DNA of 17,984 nucleotides from Nostocaceae cyanobacterium CSSed10_463m (GCA_003556955.1 PWQB01000667.1:1-17984); one strand, 5' to 3'; counted from the stretch's first letter, positions 8,804-15,195 are shown. Made by a program: numbers and translations. Notes: generated by a model not told the origin, from the letters alone.

Positions 8804-9520
8804 GTGACAGATGTGGCTGTAATTGCGATTGAAGCTAATAACCTGCCAATTGTACCCCTGGGTAACTCTGACACCTTACAACCAGGAGAAGCTGTCATTG
8901 CCATTGGTAATCCTTTAGGATTAAATAATACTGTGACCTCTGGCATCCTCAGCGCTACAGGGCGTTCTAGTAGTGAAATTGGGGTAAGCGATAAGCGGGT
9001 TGATTATATTCAAACAGATGCAGCCATTAACCCTGGTAACTCTGGGGGGCCATTACTCAATTCCCGTGGTCAGGTAATTGGGATGAACACAGCAATTCTG
9101 CGTGGCGCTCAAGGATTAGGATTTGCCATTCCCATTAACACAGTACAAAGAATTTCTGAGCAATTAATCACGAAAGGCAGAGTTGATCATCCTTATTTAG
9201 GTATTCAAATGGTGACATTAACACCAGAAATCAGATCAACAATTAATCAAGATGCACGCAATCGTTTAAATATCACAGCAGATCAGGGTGTTTTATTGGT
9301 GGATATTCTACCTCGCTCCCCTGCATCTGCGGCTGGACTAAGATTTGGTGATCTGATTCAAAGCATTAATAATCAGCCTGTGACTAAAGTTGAAGAAGTC
9401 CAAAAACTGGTAGAAAATAGCCAAATTGGTATCCCTTTACAAATACAATTGGAACGCAATGGGCAAGTTATATCAGTAGCCGTTAGTCCTGCACCTTTAC
9501 CACCAAGAACAGACAGCTAA
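8804..9520 (+). CDS. C-terminal fragment of HtrA-type protease (Asp, Ser and PDZ)
   Basis: This holds 238 codons directly after the TAA. The first codon is GTG, and GGTGAGGA lies just upstream at Shine-Dalgarno distance, so ribosome reinitiation on TAAGTG is conceivable, although those bases also encode the conserved LGED of the parent protein. D3 (TDVAV) and S80 ([10 protein letters not shown]) are two members of the triad. A PDZ domain spans about 125-230 (YLGIQMV... [24 protein letters not shown]). Translated alone it would lack an export signal and the catalytic His. It is most simply the orphaned 3' half of the broken gene. Confidence 0.55.
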   Translation: MTDVAVIAIEANNLPIVPLGNSDTLQPGEAVIAIGNPLGLNNTVTSGILSATGRSSSEIGVSDKRVDYIQTDAAINPGNSGGPLLNSRGQVIGMNTAILRGAQGLGFAIPINTVQRISEQLITKGRVDHPYLGIQMVTLTPEIRSTINQDARNRLNITADQGVLLVDILPRSPASAAGLRFGDLIQSINNQPVTKVEEVQKLVENSQIGIPLQIQLERNGQVISVAVSPAPLPPRTDS

Positions 9521-9603
9521 TATCAATTCTGTGTGAAGATGCGCTGAAATGTTACTTATATAGCAGTTCCCATGCTCGTGAGGTACAAAGTTTTTTAGTT
9601 TTA

Positions 9604-9638
9604 GGGAACAGGGAACAGGGAACAGGGAACAGGGAACA
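9604..9638. repeat. Short tandem repeat, (GGGAACA)x5
   Basis: Five perfect head-to-tail GGGAACA heptamers are followed by a decayed copy (GAGAATA). Heptameric tandem repeats of this kind are characteristic of heterocyst-forming cyanobacterial genomes. Confidence 0.9.
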
Positions 9639-9661
9639 GAGAATAAATTGGTGTGTACTTC

Positions 9662-9757
9662 ATTAGGACATTGTTAATTGCTGAAGACCTTGATGTAAGG
9701 GCGGGTTTATTAAAATTATTATTAGTAATTGAGCATATCTGTAAACCCGCTCCTACT
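9662..9757. repeat. GGGCGGGTTTA hairpin repeat, copy 2
   Basis: The left flank ATTAGGACATTGTTAATTG... resembles the reverse complement of the right flank of copy 1 (about 7 mismatches over 37 bases). The hairpin loop ATTATTAGTAATTGAGCAT is in the same orientation as in copy 1. The right arm is slightly decayed (TAAACCCGCTCC). The repeat is open in the def frame and creates a false N-terminal extension. Confidence 0.75.
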
Positions 9758-9766
9758 TGGTTTCTA

Positions 9767-9787
9767 CTCAGCACTCAGCACTCAGCA
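9767..9787. repeat. Short tandem repeat, (CTCAGCA)x3
   Basis: Three perfect CTCAGCA heptamers end 9 bases upstream of the chosen def start codon. Confidence 0.85.
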
Positions 9788-9796
9788 CTTTGCTAT

Positions 9797-10318
9797 ATGC
9801 CTGAATTAATGCCAATCATTCAATTGGGTGATCCTCTACTACGCCAAACAGCGACGTGGGTTGACAATAGTCAAGATCAACACATTCAAAAGCTGATTGA
9901 TGACTTAAGCGCAACAGTTTCCCAGGCTCATGGTGTGGGTATTGCTGCGCCTCAAGTAGCTGCATCTTATCGTTTATTTATTGTGGCTTCTCGCCCTAAT
10001 CTGAGGTATCCCCATGCCCCGGTGATGGAACCTACTGCCATGATTAATCCCAGAATAATTGCTCATTCGACGGAAATTGTCAAAGGTTGGGAAGGTTGTT
10101 TAAGTGTTCCTGGGATCAGAGGTTTAGTACCAAGATATCAAGCAATTGAAATTGCATATACTGACCGCAATGGCAAGTTACAAAAGCAAGAATTAACTGA
10201 TTTTGTGGCTCGGATCTTTCAACATGAGTATGATCATCTCGATGGTGTATTGTTTGTAGATCGTGTTGAGAATCCTGCGGAGTTGATCACTGAGGATGAA
10301 TACCAAAAACAATTATAG
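9797..10318 (+). CDS. def: Peptide deformylase
   Basis: A 173-residue metalloenzyme that removes the N-formyl group from nascent proteins. All three family motifs are present: GVGIAAPQ (46-53), EGCLS (99-103, metal-ligand C101) and HEYDH (143-147, metal-ligand His pair and catalytic Glu). The start at 9797 (MPELMPIIQLGDPLLRQ) gives the usual family length and N-terminus; MPIIQLGD at 9809 is an alternative. The open frame extends 48 codons upstream to an ATG at 9653, but those codons are the hairpin repeat and CTCAGCA heptamers, so they are excluded. No obvious Shine-Dalgarno precedes 9797. The gene ends next to a GC-rich hairpin. Confidence 0.95.
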   Translation: MPELMPIIQLGDPLLRQTATWVDNSQDQHIQKLIDDLSATVSQAHGVGIAAPQVAASYRLFIVASRPNLRYPHAPVMEPTAMINPRIIAHSTEIVKGWEGCLSVPGIRGLVPRYQAIEIAYTDRNGKLQKQELTDFVARIFQHEYDHLDGVLFVDRVENPAELITEDEYQKQL

Positions 10319-10359
10319 CGGTTATCGGTTGAGTAAGATACAAGAACCCCACCCCCAAC

Positions 10360-10383
10360 CCCCTCCCCGCAAGCGAGGAGGGG
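10360..10383 (+). terminator. GC-rich hairpin downstream of def
   Basis: CCCCTCC (10360-10366) pairs with GGAGGGG (10377-10383) around CCGCAAGCGA. It sits 41 bases after the def stop, but no T-tract follows. The CCCCCAACCCCCTCCCC context is also typical of a dispersed cyanobacterial repeat, so termination is only a possibility. Confidence 0.4.
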
Positions 10384-10516
10384 ACTATGATGTAGTTGAT
10401 TGATAATCAATAATACTTAAACCAAGATATCTCCCAAGGAAGAGACTGGATACGGAGGCATAGGGTTATATTTAACCTATTGTTAACCTTAGTCTTGAGT
10501 GTGTTTCATTGATTAA

Positions 10517-11476
10517 ATGGTCACAAATATCAGTGATTCTGAGAAGCCGCAGCTTGAAAGTGATGCAGTCAATGTGAATAAAAATACTAGCCCAGAGGTT
10601 TTGCCGCCACAGGTGCAAATATCTGCTGGCAGATTAGAAATTATTCATGCAACTAACGGGCGCATCCGCATCCGCGCTACTAATGCTATTTTTAACTCAA
10701 ATTTAGAGACTATAACCGCAAATTTACGGCAATATCCAGAAGTTAGAGACGTTTCGTTTCATCAGCAAACAGGTAGTTTAATAGTGACATTTGATGAAAC
10801 TCTGGTGTCAATGCCACAAATTTTGAACCGACTGCAAGAGTTCGGCGTGGAAAAGGTGACAGCGAGTAGTGTAGATGCTTTCGCTGCCTGGAAATCTCTT
10901 GATTTTTGGCAAGAACAATCAGTTTCTTTGATTCCCTTACTCACAGGGTTGGCAGTGACTGGAGGATTGGGAATTAGCGGTTTACCAGCCATTCCGGTGT
11001 ATATGATCACCGCAGATGCCACTCGTCGGGTAATCGACTATTTAGAACCAAAATTTTCAGGAGCAGATGTTAAAAAAGCTACTGAAGATTCTGTTTCCCC
11101 AGAGGATGATCACTCCACAAATTCTCGACTTGTTTATACTGTGGTTCATGCCATACCGGGAAGAATCAGGTTTCATTTGCCTCAACTTGCTCAAGATAGG
11201 GCATATCGGCGGCGACTGGAGGAGTTATTAAAGGCAGATCCTTTAGTGGTAAAGGTGCGAGTCAATCATGATGCGGCATCAATTGCGATCGCCTATCAAC
11301 CTGCTAAAGTGGCTGTAACCCATTGGGTGAGTTTAATGGAATTAGCTTTGCTAACTGAGCCATCTGCAAATTCTTTCCCAGTTTCTAGTCAGCAAAATGT
11401 ATCCAGTTTATGGGCAGATATGAAATGTCCAGGAATGTCTTTTTCTCTGGATTATATAGCAAAGTTTTCGTTGTAA
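10517..11476 (+). CDS. Double HMA-like domain membrane protein
   Basis: A 319-residue protein with two ferredoxin-like HMA-type domains, at about 38-110 (LEIIHATNGRIRIRATNA) and 205-262 (VYTVVHAIPGRIRFHLPQL). They are separated by one hydrophobic segment at about 136-163 (SVSLIPLLTGLAVTGGLGISGLPAIPVY in two parts). Both domains share the turn HAxxGRIRxR/H, and neither has the CxxC metal site of classical HMA domains, so they may bind partners or anions rather than copper-type metals. The second domain closely resembles the N-terminus of the ATPase encoded 57 bases downstream (HAIPGRIRFHLPQL against HAIRGRVRWRVPRL), which suggests duplication. Some extra C-terminal sequence (280-319) has no recognised domain. 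The cellular role is unknown; the context suggests an accessory or regulatory subunit of the ATPase. No Shine-Dalgarno is seen before the ATG. Confidence 0.8.
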   Translation: MVTNISDSEKPQLESDAVNVNKNTSPEVLPPQVQISAGRLEIIHATNGRIRIRATNAIFNSNLETITANLRQYPEVRDVSFHQQTGSLIVTFDETLVSMPQILNRLQEFGVEKVTASSVDAFAAWKSLDFWQEQSVSLIPLLTGLAVTGGLGISGLPAIPVYMITADATRRVIDYLEPKFSGADVKKATEDSVSPEDDHSTNSRLVYTVVHAIPGRIRFHLPQLAQDRAYRRRLEELLKADPLVVKVRVNHDAASIAIAYQPAKVAVTHWVSLMELALLTEPSANSFPVSSQQNVSSLWADMKCPGMSFSLDYIAKFSL

Positions 11477-11497
11477 ATATCAATTACAAATAATCAT

Positions 11498-11517
11498 TTA
11501 ATCAACAAGTTGATTAA
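11498..11517. promoter_or_regulatory. 20-bp palindrome upstream of the P-type ATPase
   Basis: TTAATCAAC-AA-GTTGATTAA is a perfect 9-2-9 inverted repeat in the 57-base spacer between the double HMA-like gene and the ATPase. Its half-site TTGATTAA also abuts the ATG of the double HMA-like gene (10509-10516). It could be an operator for a dimeric repressor or an RNA hairpin tuning downstream expression. The regulator is unknown. Confidence 0.45.
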
Positions 11518-11533
11518 CCTTAAGTGAGAAGGA

Positions 11534-13732
11534 ATGACACAAGTTACTGTGCAAATAGCTTTGCCTTCAGTGGAAACATTTTCAGAGACTGTAGAAGAAC
11601 AAACTGGAGAGGTTCCCAAAGTTTCCTTCAGTGTGATTCATGCAATTCGGGGAAGAGTGCGGTGGCGTGTGCCTCGGTTACGCTATGATTCAAATTATGC
11701 CAAGAAGCTGCAAACATTACTGGCATCAGATCCCCTAATAACCAGTGTCAGAATCAACTCGGCGGCGGCTTCCCTGGTAGTAAATTATCAAGCTAGTGCA
11801 GTTAGCGATACCAAAATGCGATCGCGTTTAAGCTGCTTAATATTGACTGCAAGTGCAGAAACCATCGTTCTCACAGCTGCTCAACAGCCATCAACGGAAT
11901 TTGGTATGCAATTCTCTGTAGTAGCTACTGGTTTAGCTGTGCTAGGAGGTCCTTTAGGATTACCCATACCGCGAATTATGGTAGTGGGAAGCATTGTTAT
12001 CGCCACATTGCCAGTGTTAAAAAGAGCGCTGGCTAGCATAATCATACAGCGAAAACTGAATATTGACTTTTTGGATTTTATAGCGATCGCCATCACCACA
12101 TTCCAAGGACGATTTCTCACACCAGCCCTGATGTTGAGTTTAATTGAAATTGGGGAAAATATCCGCGATCGCACTGCCCGTTCTTCTCAACTACAAACCC
12201 TAGATTTACTCAATTCTCTAGGACAATTTGCTTGGGTAGAACGCAATGGCGAAAAGCTGCAAATTCCCATTTCAGATGTCCAACCAGGAGATATTGTCAT
12301 TGTTTATCCTGGTGAACAAGTCCCCAGTGATGGCAAAATTCTTCGAGGTAAAGCCTTATTCGATGAACAAAAACTCACAGGCGAGTCGGTTCCAGTCCTC
12401 AAAAATCCCGGACAAGCTGTTTTTGCCTCTACCTTAGTTAGAGAAGGGCGAGTTTATATTTTAGCAGAACGGGTAGGTAATAACACTCGTGCTGGACAGA
12501 GTATTCAATTAATCCAATCCGCCCCAGTTCATGATACCCGCATGGAAAACCAGGCGAGTAAAATTGCTGAACAAGTTGTGTTACCCACTTTATTACTCGG
12601 TGGGGCAGTATTTGCCGCCACAGCTAACCCAGCAAGACTAGCCAGCATCCTCACCCTAGATTTATGTACGGGGCTTCGGGTATCTATTCCTACGTCTGTT
12701 TTAGCGGCATTATCTGACGCAGCCCGCCAAGGTATTCTCATTCGTAGTGGTAGAGCTTTAGAACAACTAGCAGCAGTTGATACCATTGTTTTTGATAAAA
12801 CAGGTACACTCACCAAAGGCGAAGTCACTGTAATTTCTGTAGAAAGTCTCAATGTCAGCGTTTCTAGCGGGCGAGTTTTAGCATTAGCAGCAGCAGCAGA
12901 GCAGCGCTTGACACACCCAGTAGCTGAAGCCATAATTCGCTACGCCCAAACTCAGCAAGTGGAAATTCCTAGTCGTAGTCAGTGGAAATATGAACTTGGT
13001 TTAGGCGTACAAGCCCAGATTGATGGTGAAATTGTTTATGTCGGTAGCGAGCGCTTTTTGCGTCAGCAAGGCATTAAGATGGAATCCCTAGATACACAGC
13101 CAACATCAGCAAGTTCGCTAATTTATGTTGCTAGTAACGGTGAGCTGCAAGGCATAATTAAATATAGTGATGTGCTGCGCCCAGAAAGTCGGGAAGTAAT
13201 TAATAGCCTGTTAAACGTCGAAGGTGTAGAAGTGCATATACTCACCGGAGATAACAAACAAACCGCGCAAACTGTAGCGGCTGATTTAGGTATTCCCCCT
13301 CACCATACCCACGCTGAAGCCTTTCCCGCAGAAAAAGCTGAAATTGTCAGTCAACTGCACGCACAAGGTAAAACAGTGGCTTTTGTCGGCGATGGGATCA
13401 ATGATTCCCCAGCTTTAGCTTATGCTGATGTTTCCGTGTCCTTTGCTGATGGTTCCGAAATTGCTCGTGAAACAGCAGATGTAGTGTTAATGCAGAACGA
13501 TTTATACAGTTTACTCCAGGCGATCGCGATCGCACGTCAAACAAAGCAACTGATTCAGCAAAACACCAAAATTGTAGTCATCCCTAATTTAGCAGCAATG
13601 GCGATCGCCGTTTTGTTTGGTCTTAACCCCTTGGCCGCAACTGTAATTAACAATGGTTCAACAGTTATTGCCGGAGTCAACGGTTTACGCCCAATGTTCA
13701 AACCTGCTGGAAGTCTACCATCAGCAAGATGA
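11534..13732 (+). CDS. P1B-type heavy-metal-like P-type ATPase with atypical TM motif
   Basis: A 732-residue P-type ATPase. It has an N-terminal HMA-like domain without CxxC (about 32-87, HAIRGRVRWRVPRL), membrane helices around 125-205, an actuator with TGES (282-285), a helix pair near 345-390, phosphorylation motif DKTGTLT with D421, the P1B-type HP (461-462), TGDN (571-574), GDGINDSPAL (619-628), and C-terminal helices with NNGST (707-711). The HP dipeptide and short C-terminus place it in the metal-transport P1B group. The canonical CPC(x)6P in the ion path reads LCT(x)6P (377-386, LCTGLRVSIP), with Cys in the place of the invariant Pro. The transported ion therefore cannot be inferred from CPC rules. 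The catalytic cytoplasmic motifs are intact, so it should be active. GAGAAGGA precedes the ATG almost directly. Flanking HMA-like and DUF5132-like genes probably encode partners. Confidence 0.93.
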   Translation: MTQVTVQIALPSVETFSETVEEQTGEVPKVSFSVIHAIRGRVRWRVPRLRYDSNYAKKLQTLLASDPLITSVRINSAAASLVVNYQASAVSDTKMRSRLSCLILTASAETIVLTAAQQPSTEFGMQFSVVATGLAVLGGPLGLPIPRIMVVGSIVIATLPVLKRALASIIIQRKLNIDFLDFIAIAITTFQGRFLTPALMLSLIEIGENIRDRTARSSQLQTLDLLNSLGQFAWVERNGEKLQIPISDVQPGDIVIVYPGEQVPSDGKILRGKALFDEQKLTGESVPVLKNPGQAVFASTLVREGRVYILAERVGNNTRAGQSIQLIQSAPVHDTRMENQASKIAEQVVLPTLLLGGAVFAATANPARLASILTLDLCTGLRVSIPTSVLAALSDAARQGILIRSGRALEQLAAVDTIVFDKTGTLTKGEVTVISVESLNVSVSSGRVLALAAAAEQRLTHPVAEAIIRYAQTQQVEIPSRSQWKYELGLGVQAQIDGEIVYVGSERFLRQQGIKMESLDTQPTSASSLIYVASNGELQGIIKYSDVLRPESREVINSLLNVEGVEVHILTGDNKQTAQTVAADLGIPPHHTHAEAFPAEKAEIVSQLHAQGKTVAFVGDGINDSPALAYADVSVSFADGSEIARETADVVLMQNDLYSLLQAIAIARQTKQLIQQNTKIVVIPNLAAMAIAVLFGLNPLAATVINNGSTVIAGVNGLRPMFKPAGSLPSAR
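13520..13533. repeat. Two overlapping HIP1 octamers
   Basis: GCGATCGC at 13520-13527 and 13526-13533 share two bases inside the ATPase gene. HIP1 is the highly iterated palindrome of many cyanobacterial genomes. Single copies occur elsewhere in the window, for example at 2885, 5531, 6017, 6721, 12083, 15207 and 16054. Confidence 0.9.
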
Positions 13733-13782
13733 GATCACAATCTGGAACAGATTAAGCTAAAAGGCTTACTTACATATCATAG

Positions 13783-13794
13783 AGTTAATTAACT
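13783..13794. promoter_or_regulatory. 12-bp palindrome abutting the DUF5132-like start
   Basis: AGTTAATTAACT is a perfect palindrome ending on the base before the ATG at 13795, in the position a Shine-Dalgarno would occupy. It may be chance in AT-rich DNA or an operator or occlusion element. Confidence 0.3.
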
Positions 13795-14094
13795 ATGGCA
13801 CCTAAAATTACTGATTTCGTTGAAGATGCTGGCGCTCCTGGGATTATAGCAGGTATAGGGGCAGTATTATTAGCACCTATCCTCATTCCTGTAGTGGCAG
13901 GAATTGGTAAACCCATAGCCAAGTCACTAGTTAAAGGTGGAATTGTCGCCTACGAAAAAAGTCGCGGCGCATTTGCAGAAATGGGCGAAACCTGGGAGGA
14001 TATCATCGCCGAAGCTAAAGCTGAAATTGCGGAGGATAGAGAAACACCAGCATTTGAAACATCTACTGACAACACAGTAGAACATGGCGGATAA
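13795..14094 (+). CDS. DUF5132-like small membrane protein
   Basis: A 99-residue protein. It has a short polar start (MAPKITDFVEDAG), one glycine-rich hydrophobic segment at about 14-38 (IIAGIGAVLLAPILIPVVAGIG, with GxxxG-like spacing), then KPIAKSLVKGGIVAYEKSRG, and an acidic amphipathic tail (EDIIAEAKAEIAEDRE) that may form a helix or coiled coil. The KP-AK-KGG-YEK pattern matches what I recall of DUF5132, which has no known function. Position 62 bases after a P-type ATPase is reminiscent of mycobacterial PacL proteins, small single-pass partners encoded beside CtpC-type efflux ATPases. This is an analogy of layout, not demonstrated homology; the His/Asp-rich metal motif of PacL is not evident here (only one His near the C-terminus). 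Confidence 0.75.
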   Translation: MAPKITDFVEDAGAPGIIAGIGAVLLAPILIPVVAGIGKPIAKSLVKGGIVAYEKSRGAFAEMGETWEDIIAEAKAEIAEDRETPAFETSTDNTVEHGG

Positions 14095-14108
14095 ATCGCC
14101 TATTTTTT

Positions 14109-14164
14109 GTAGTGGGGATTTTAGTCTTTAAAGTAAGTCATGAGAGGACTAAAGTCCTCACTAC
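14109..14164. repeat. Imperfect inverted repeat between membrane protein genes
   Basis: GTAGTGGGGATTTTAGTC (14109-14126) pairs with GACTAAAGTCCTCACTAC (14147-14164) with three mismatches over 18 positions. It fills most of the 100-base spacer between the DUF5132-like and third HMA-like genes. It resembles a mini inverted-repeat element and could form a hairpin within the transcript. Confidence 0.6.
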
Positions 14165-14194
14165 GAGCCAAATACAACTTGGGAGGGCTACAGG

Positions 14195-14785
14195 GTGTTA
14201 ACAAATAGTTATGGTAATCTGACCAAGATAGCTAAAGATATTCAGAAAGCCACCGTCAAAACCACACCTAAACCGATACCGACAAAAATCATTAGTGACA
14301 CGCCCGGAAGACTACGATTGAGAATTTCTCAAGCGCATCGTCATCCGCAACAAATACAACGCATTGTTAATGTTTTACAGGCACAACCTCATATTAGTCA
14401 GGTACGCACCAATATTAGTCATGGTAGTATAATTATTAACTATGATGGTAAAGATGCCATCTGGGAAAATCTGCTGACTACATTAATAGATTTAGGAGTG
14501 ACTTTTGTTGATATTACTGAAGGTAGCTCCGAAGCAGCAGAAGATATCAAAAATACCATGATCAACTTAAATAGACGATTTGATCAGGCGACAAGTGGTG
14601 AAGCTGATTTACGCTTGATTTTTCCTTTAGGGCTGAGTATCTTAGCTGTGAGACAAGTTATAGTCAAAGGCTTGCAACTGGAAATTATTCCTTGGTATGT
14701 GTTGGCTTGGTATGCGTTTGATAGTTTTATTAAACTCAATAGTGCTAGTAACGCATTCCCCACGGATAAATCCGGGGGCTTTTAG
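14195..14785 (+). CDS. HMA-like domain membrane protein with repeat-derived C-terminus
   Basis: A 196-residue protein with GTG start, supported by GGGAGGG at 14181-14187 at good spacing. One HMA-like domain (about 30-105) carries IISDTPGRLRLRISQA, the same GRxRxR turn as the other HMA-like domains of this cluster, again without CxxC. A linker (106-138) is followed by two hydrophobic segments at about 139-157 (LRLIFPLGLSILAVRQVIV) and 164-182 (IIPWYVLAWYAFDSFIKL), so it is probably a two-pass membrane protein with the HMA-like part in the cytoplasm. The last 10 or so residues (FPTDKSGGF) are encoded by a palindromic mobile-element end at 14758-14780, so the native C-terminus was probably lost. 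Function is unknown. It is the last gene of the block beginning at 10517. Confidence 0.75.
   Translation: MLTNSYGNLTKIAKDIQKATVKTTPKPIPTKIISDTPGRLRLRISQAHRHPQQIQRIVNVLQAQPHISQVRTNISHGSIIINYDGKDAIWENLLTTLIDLGVTFVDITEGSSEAAEDIKNTMINLNRRFDQATSGEADLRLIFPLGLSILAVRQVIVKGLQLEIIPWYVLAWYAFDSFIKLNSASNAFPTDKSGGF
14758..14780. repeat. Palindromic element end, copy 1
   Basis: This 23-base sequence occurs as a perfect reverse complement at 16770-16792. It folds as CCCC-a-CGGAT / ATCCG-GGGG. It encodes the last residues and lies just before the stop of the third HMA-like gene. Confidence 0.85.
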
Positions 14786-15107
14786 CAGCCCTGAGAAATA
14801 GCGGCTTGGTTCCTGTGCAGGTTCCGAAACACTATCCCCCAAACCTCTGGGCGCGGTTACGATTAAACAGAGGATGTACTCATCCCCACGCCCCAAAAAC
14901 ACACTGTTTTGCCCTTTAGCAAGCAATATGTTTTTACCCTATCAAGGCTACGCGACAGCCTTTATGTCTACTGGCACAACTGTTTCTGTGGGGTTACACA
15001 GTGCCTTTGCCCATTTCAACATACATCTATTATCTCATGAAGCATAAGTATTTTTGGACAGCGATTAAAATCGCCCGCACTTTGCCCCCATGCCTGAAGC
15101 CAGGGGC
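14758..15107 (-). mobile_element. Possible IS200/IS605-family remnant, non-coding
   Basis: The segment is bounded by GC-rich hairpins: CCCCACGGATAAATCCGGGG at 14758-14777 and GCCCC...GGGGC at 15084-15107. Next to the latter is a perfect GCGATT-AA-AATCGC hairpin (15061-15074). Short subterminal hairpins rather than long terminal inverted repeats are typical of IS200/IS605. No transposase or TnpB frame survives. A 94-codon minus-strand frame at 14642-14926 is open but shows no recognisable domain. On the minus strand the part near 14780-14930 would correspond to the 3' end where TnpB guide RNAs arise, but that is speculative. It lies across the 3' end of the preceding HMA-like gene. Confidence 0.5.
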
Positions 15108-15195
15108 TTCCTCGGCGCGGATAACTTGGTGATCACGGTTTATGAGTCAAAATAGTGAATATCAAGCCTGATTTTCTCACACCCAGCACTTAGAA
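14786..15195. other. Gene-free region between HMA-like gene and ecfT
   Basis: These 410 bases hold the body and right end of the IS200/IS605-like remnant and a short leader before ecfT (15121-15195). The palindromic motif GGCTACGCGACAGCC at 14947-14961 is present. No intact gene, tRNA or clear promoter was seen. Confidence 0.6.

Larger units (their letters stand above)
8249..9520 (+). pseudogene. HtrA/HhoA-type serine protease interrupted by an in-frame stop
   Basis: Read through one TAA (8801-8803), this frame encodes a complete cyanobacterial trypsin-like protease of about 422 residues: an N-terminal hydrophobic segment with a lipobox-like LGGC, a protease domain and one PDZ domain. Both halves are in the same frame with no indel, so a single base substitution, for example TCA to TAA in a GED-S-VTDVAV context, would explain it. 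The stop falls between catalytic His (LTNAHVVDG) and catalytic Asp (TDVAV) and Ser ([10 protein letters not shown]). The two flanking sequences are otherwise well conserved, which suggests a recent mutation, a sequencing error, or unusual stop readthrough. HtrA/Deg proteases handle misfolded envelope proteins, and cyanobacteria usually carry several paralogues, so loss of one could be tolerated. Confidence 0.8.
9521..9796. repeat. Repeat-filled intergenic region before def
   Basis: These 276 bases contain no independent gene. In order they hold a fragment around TATAGCAGTTCCCATGC that looks like a dispersed repeat, five GGGAACA heptamers, the second GGGCGGGTTTA hairpin copy and three CTCAGCA heptamers. 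No promoter for def could be picked out with confidence. Confidence 0.7.

Noticed and set aside
12529..12933. 134-codon minus-strand frame inside the ATPase gene
   Set aside because: It is a shadow of a strongly conserved coding region on the plus strand.
14642..14926. 94-codon minus-strand frame
   Set aside because: It overlaps the third HMA-like gene and the mobile-element remnant, and shows no recognisable domain; kept only as possible TnpB 3' debris.
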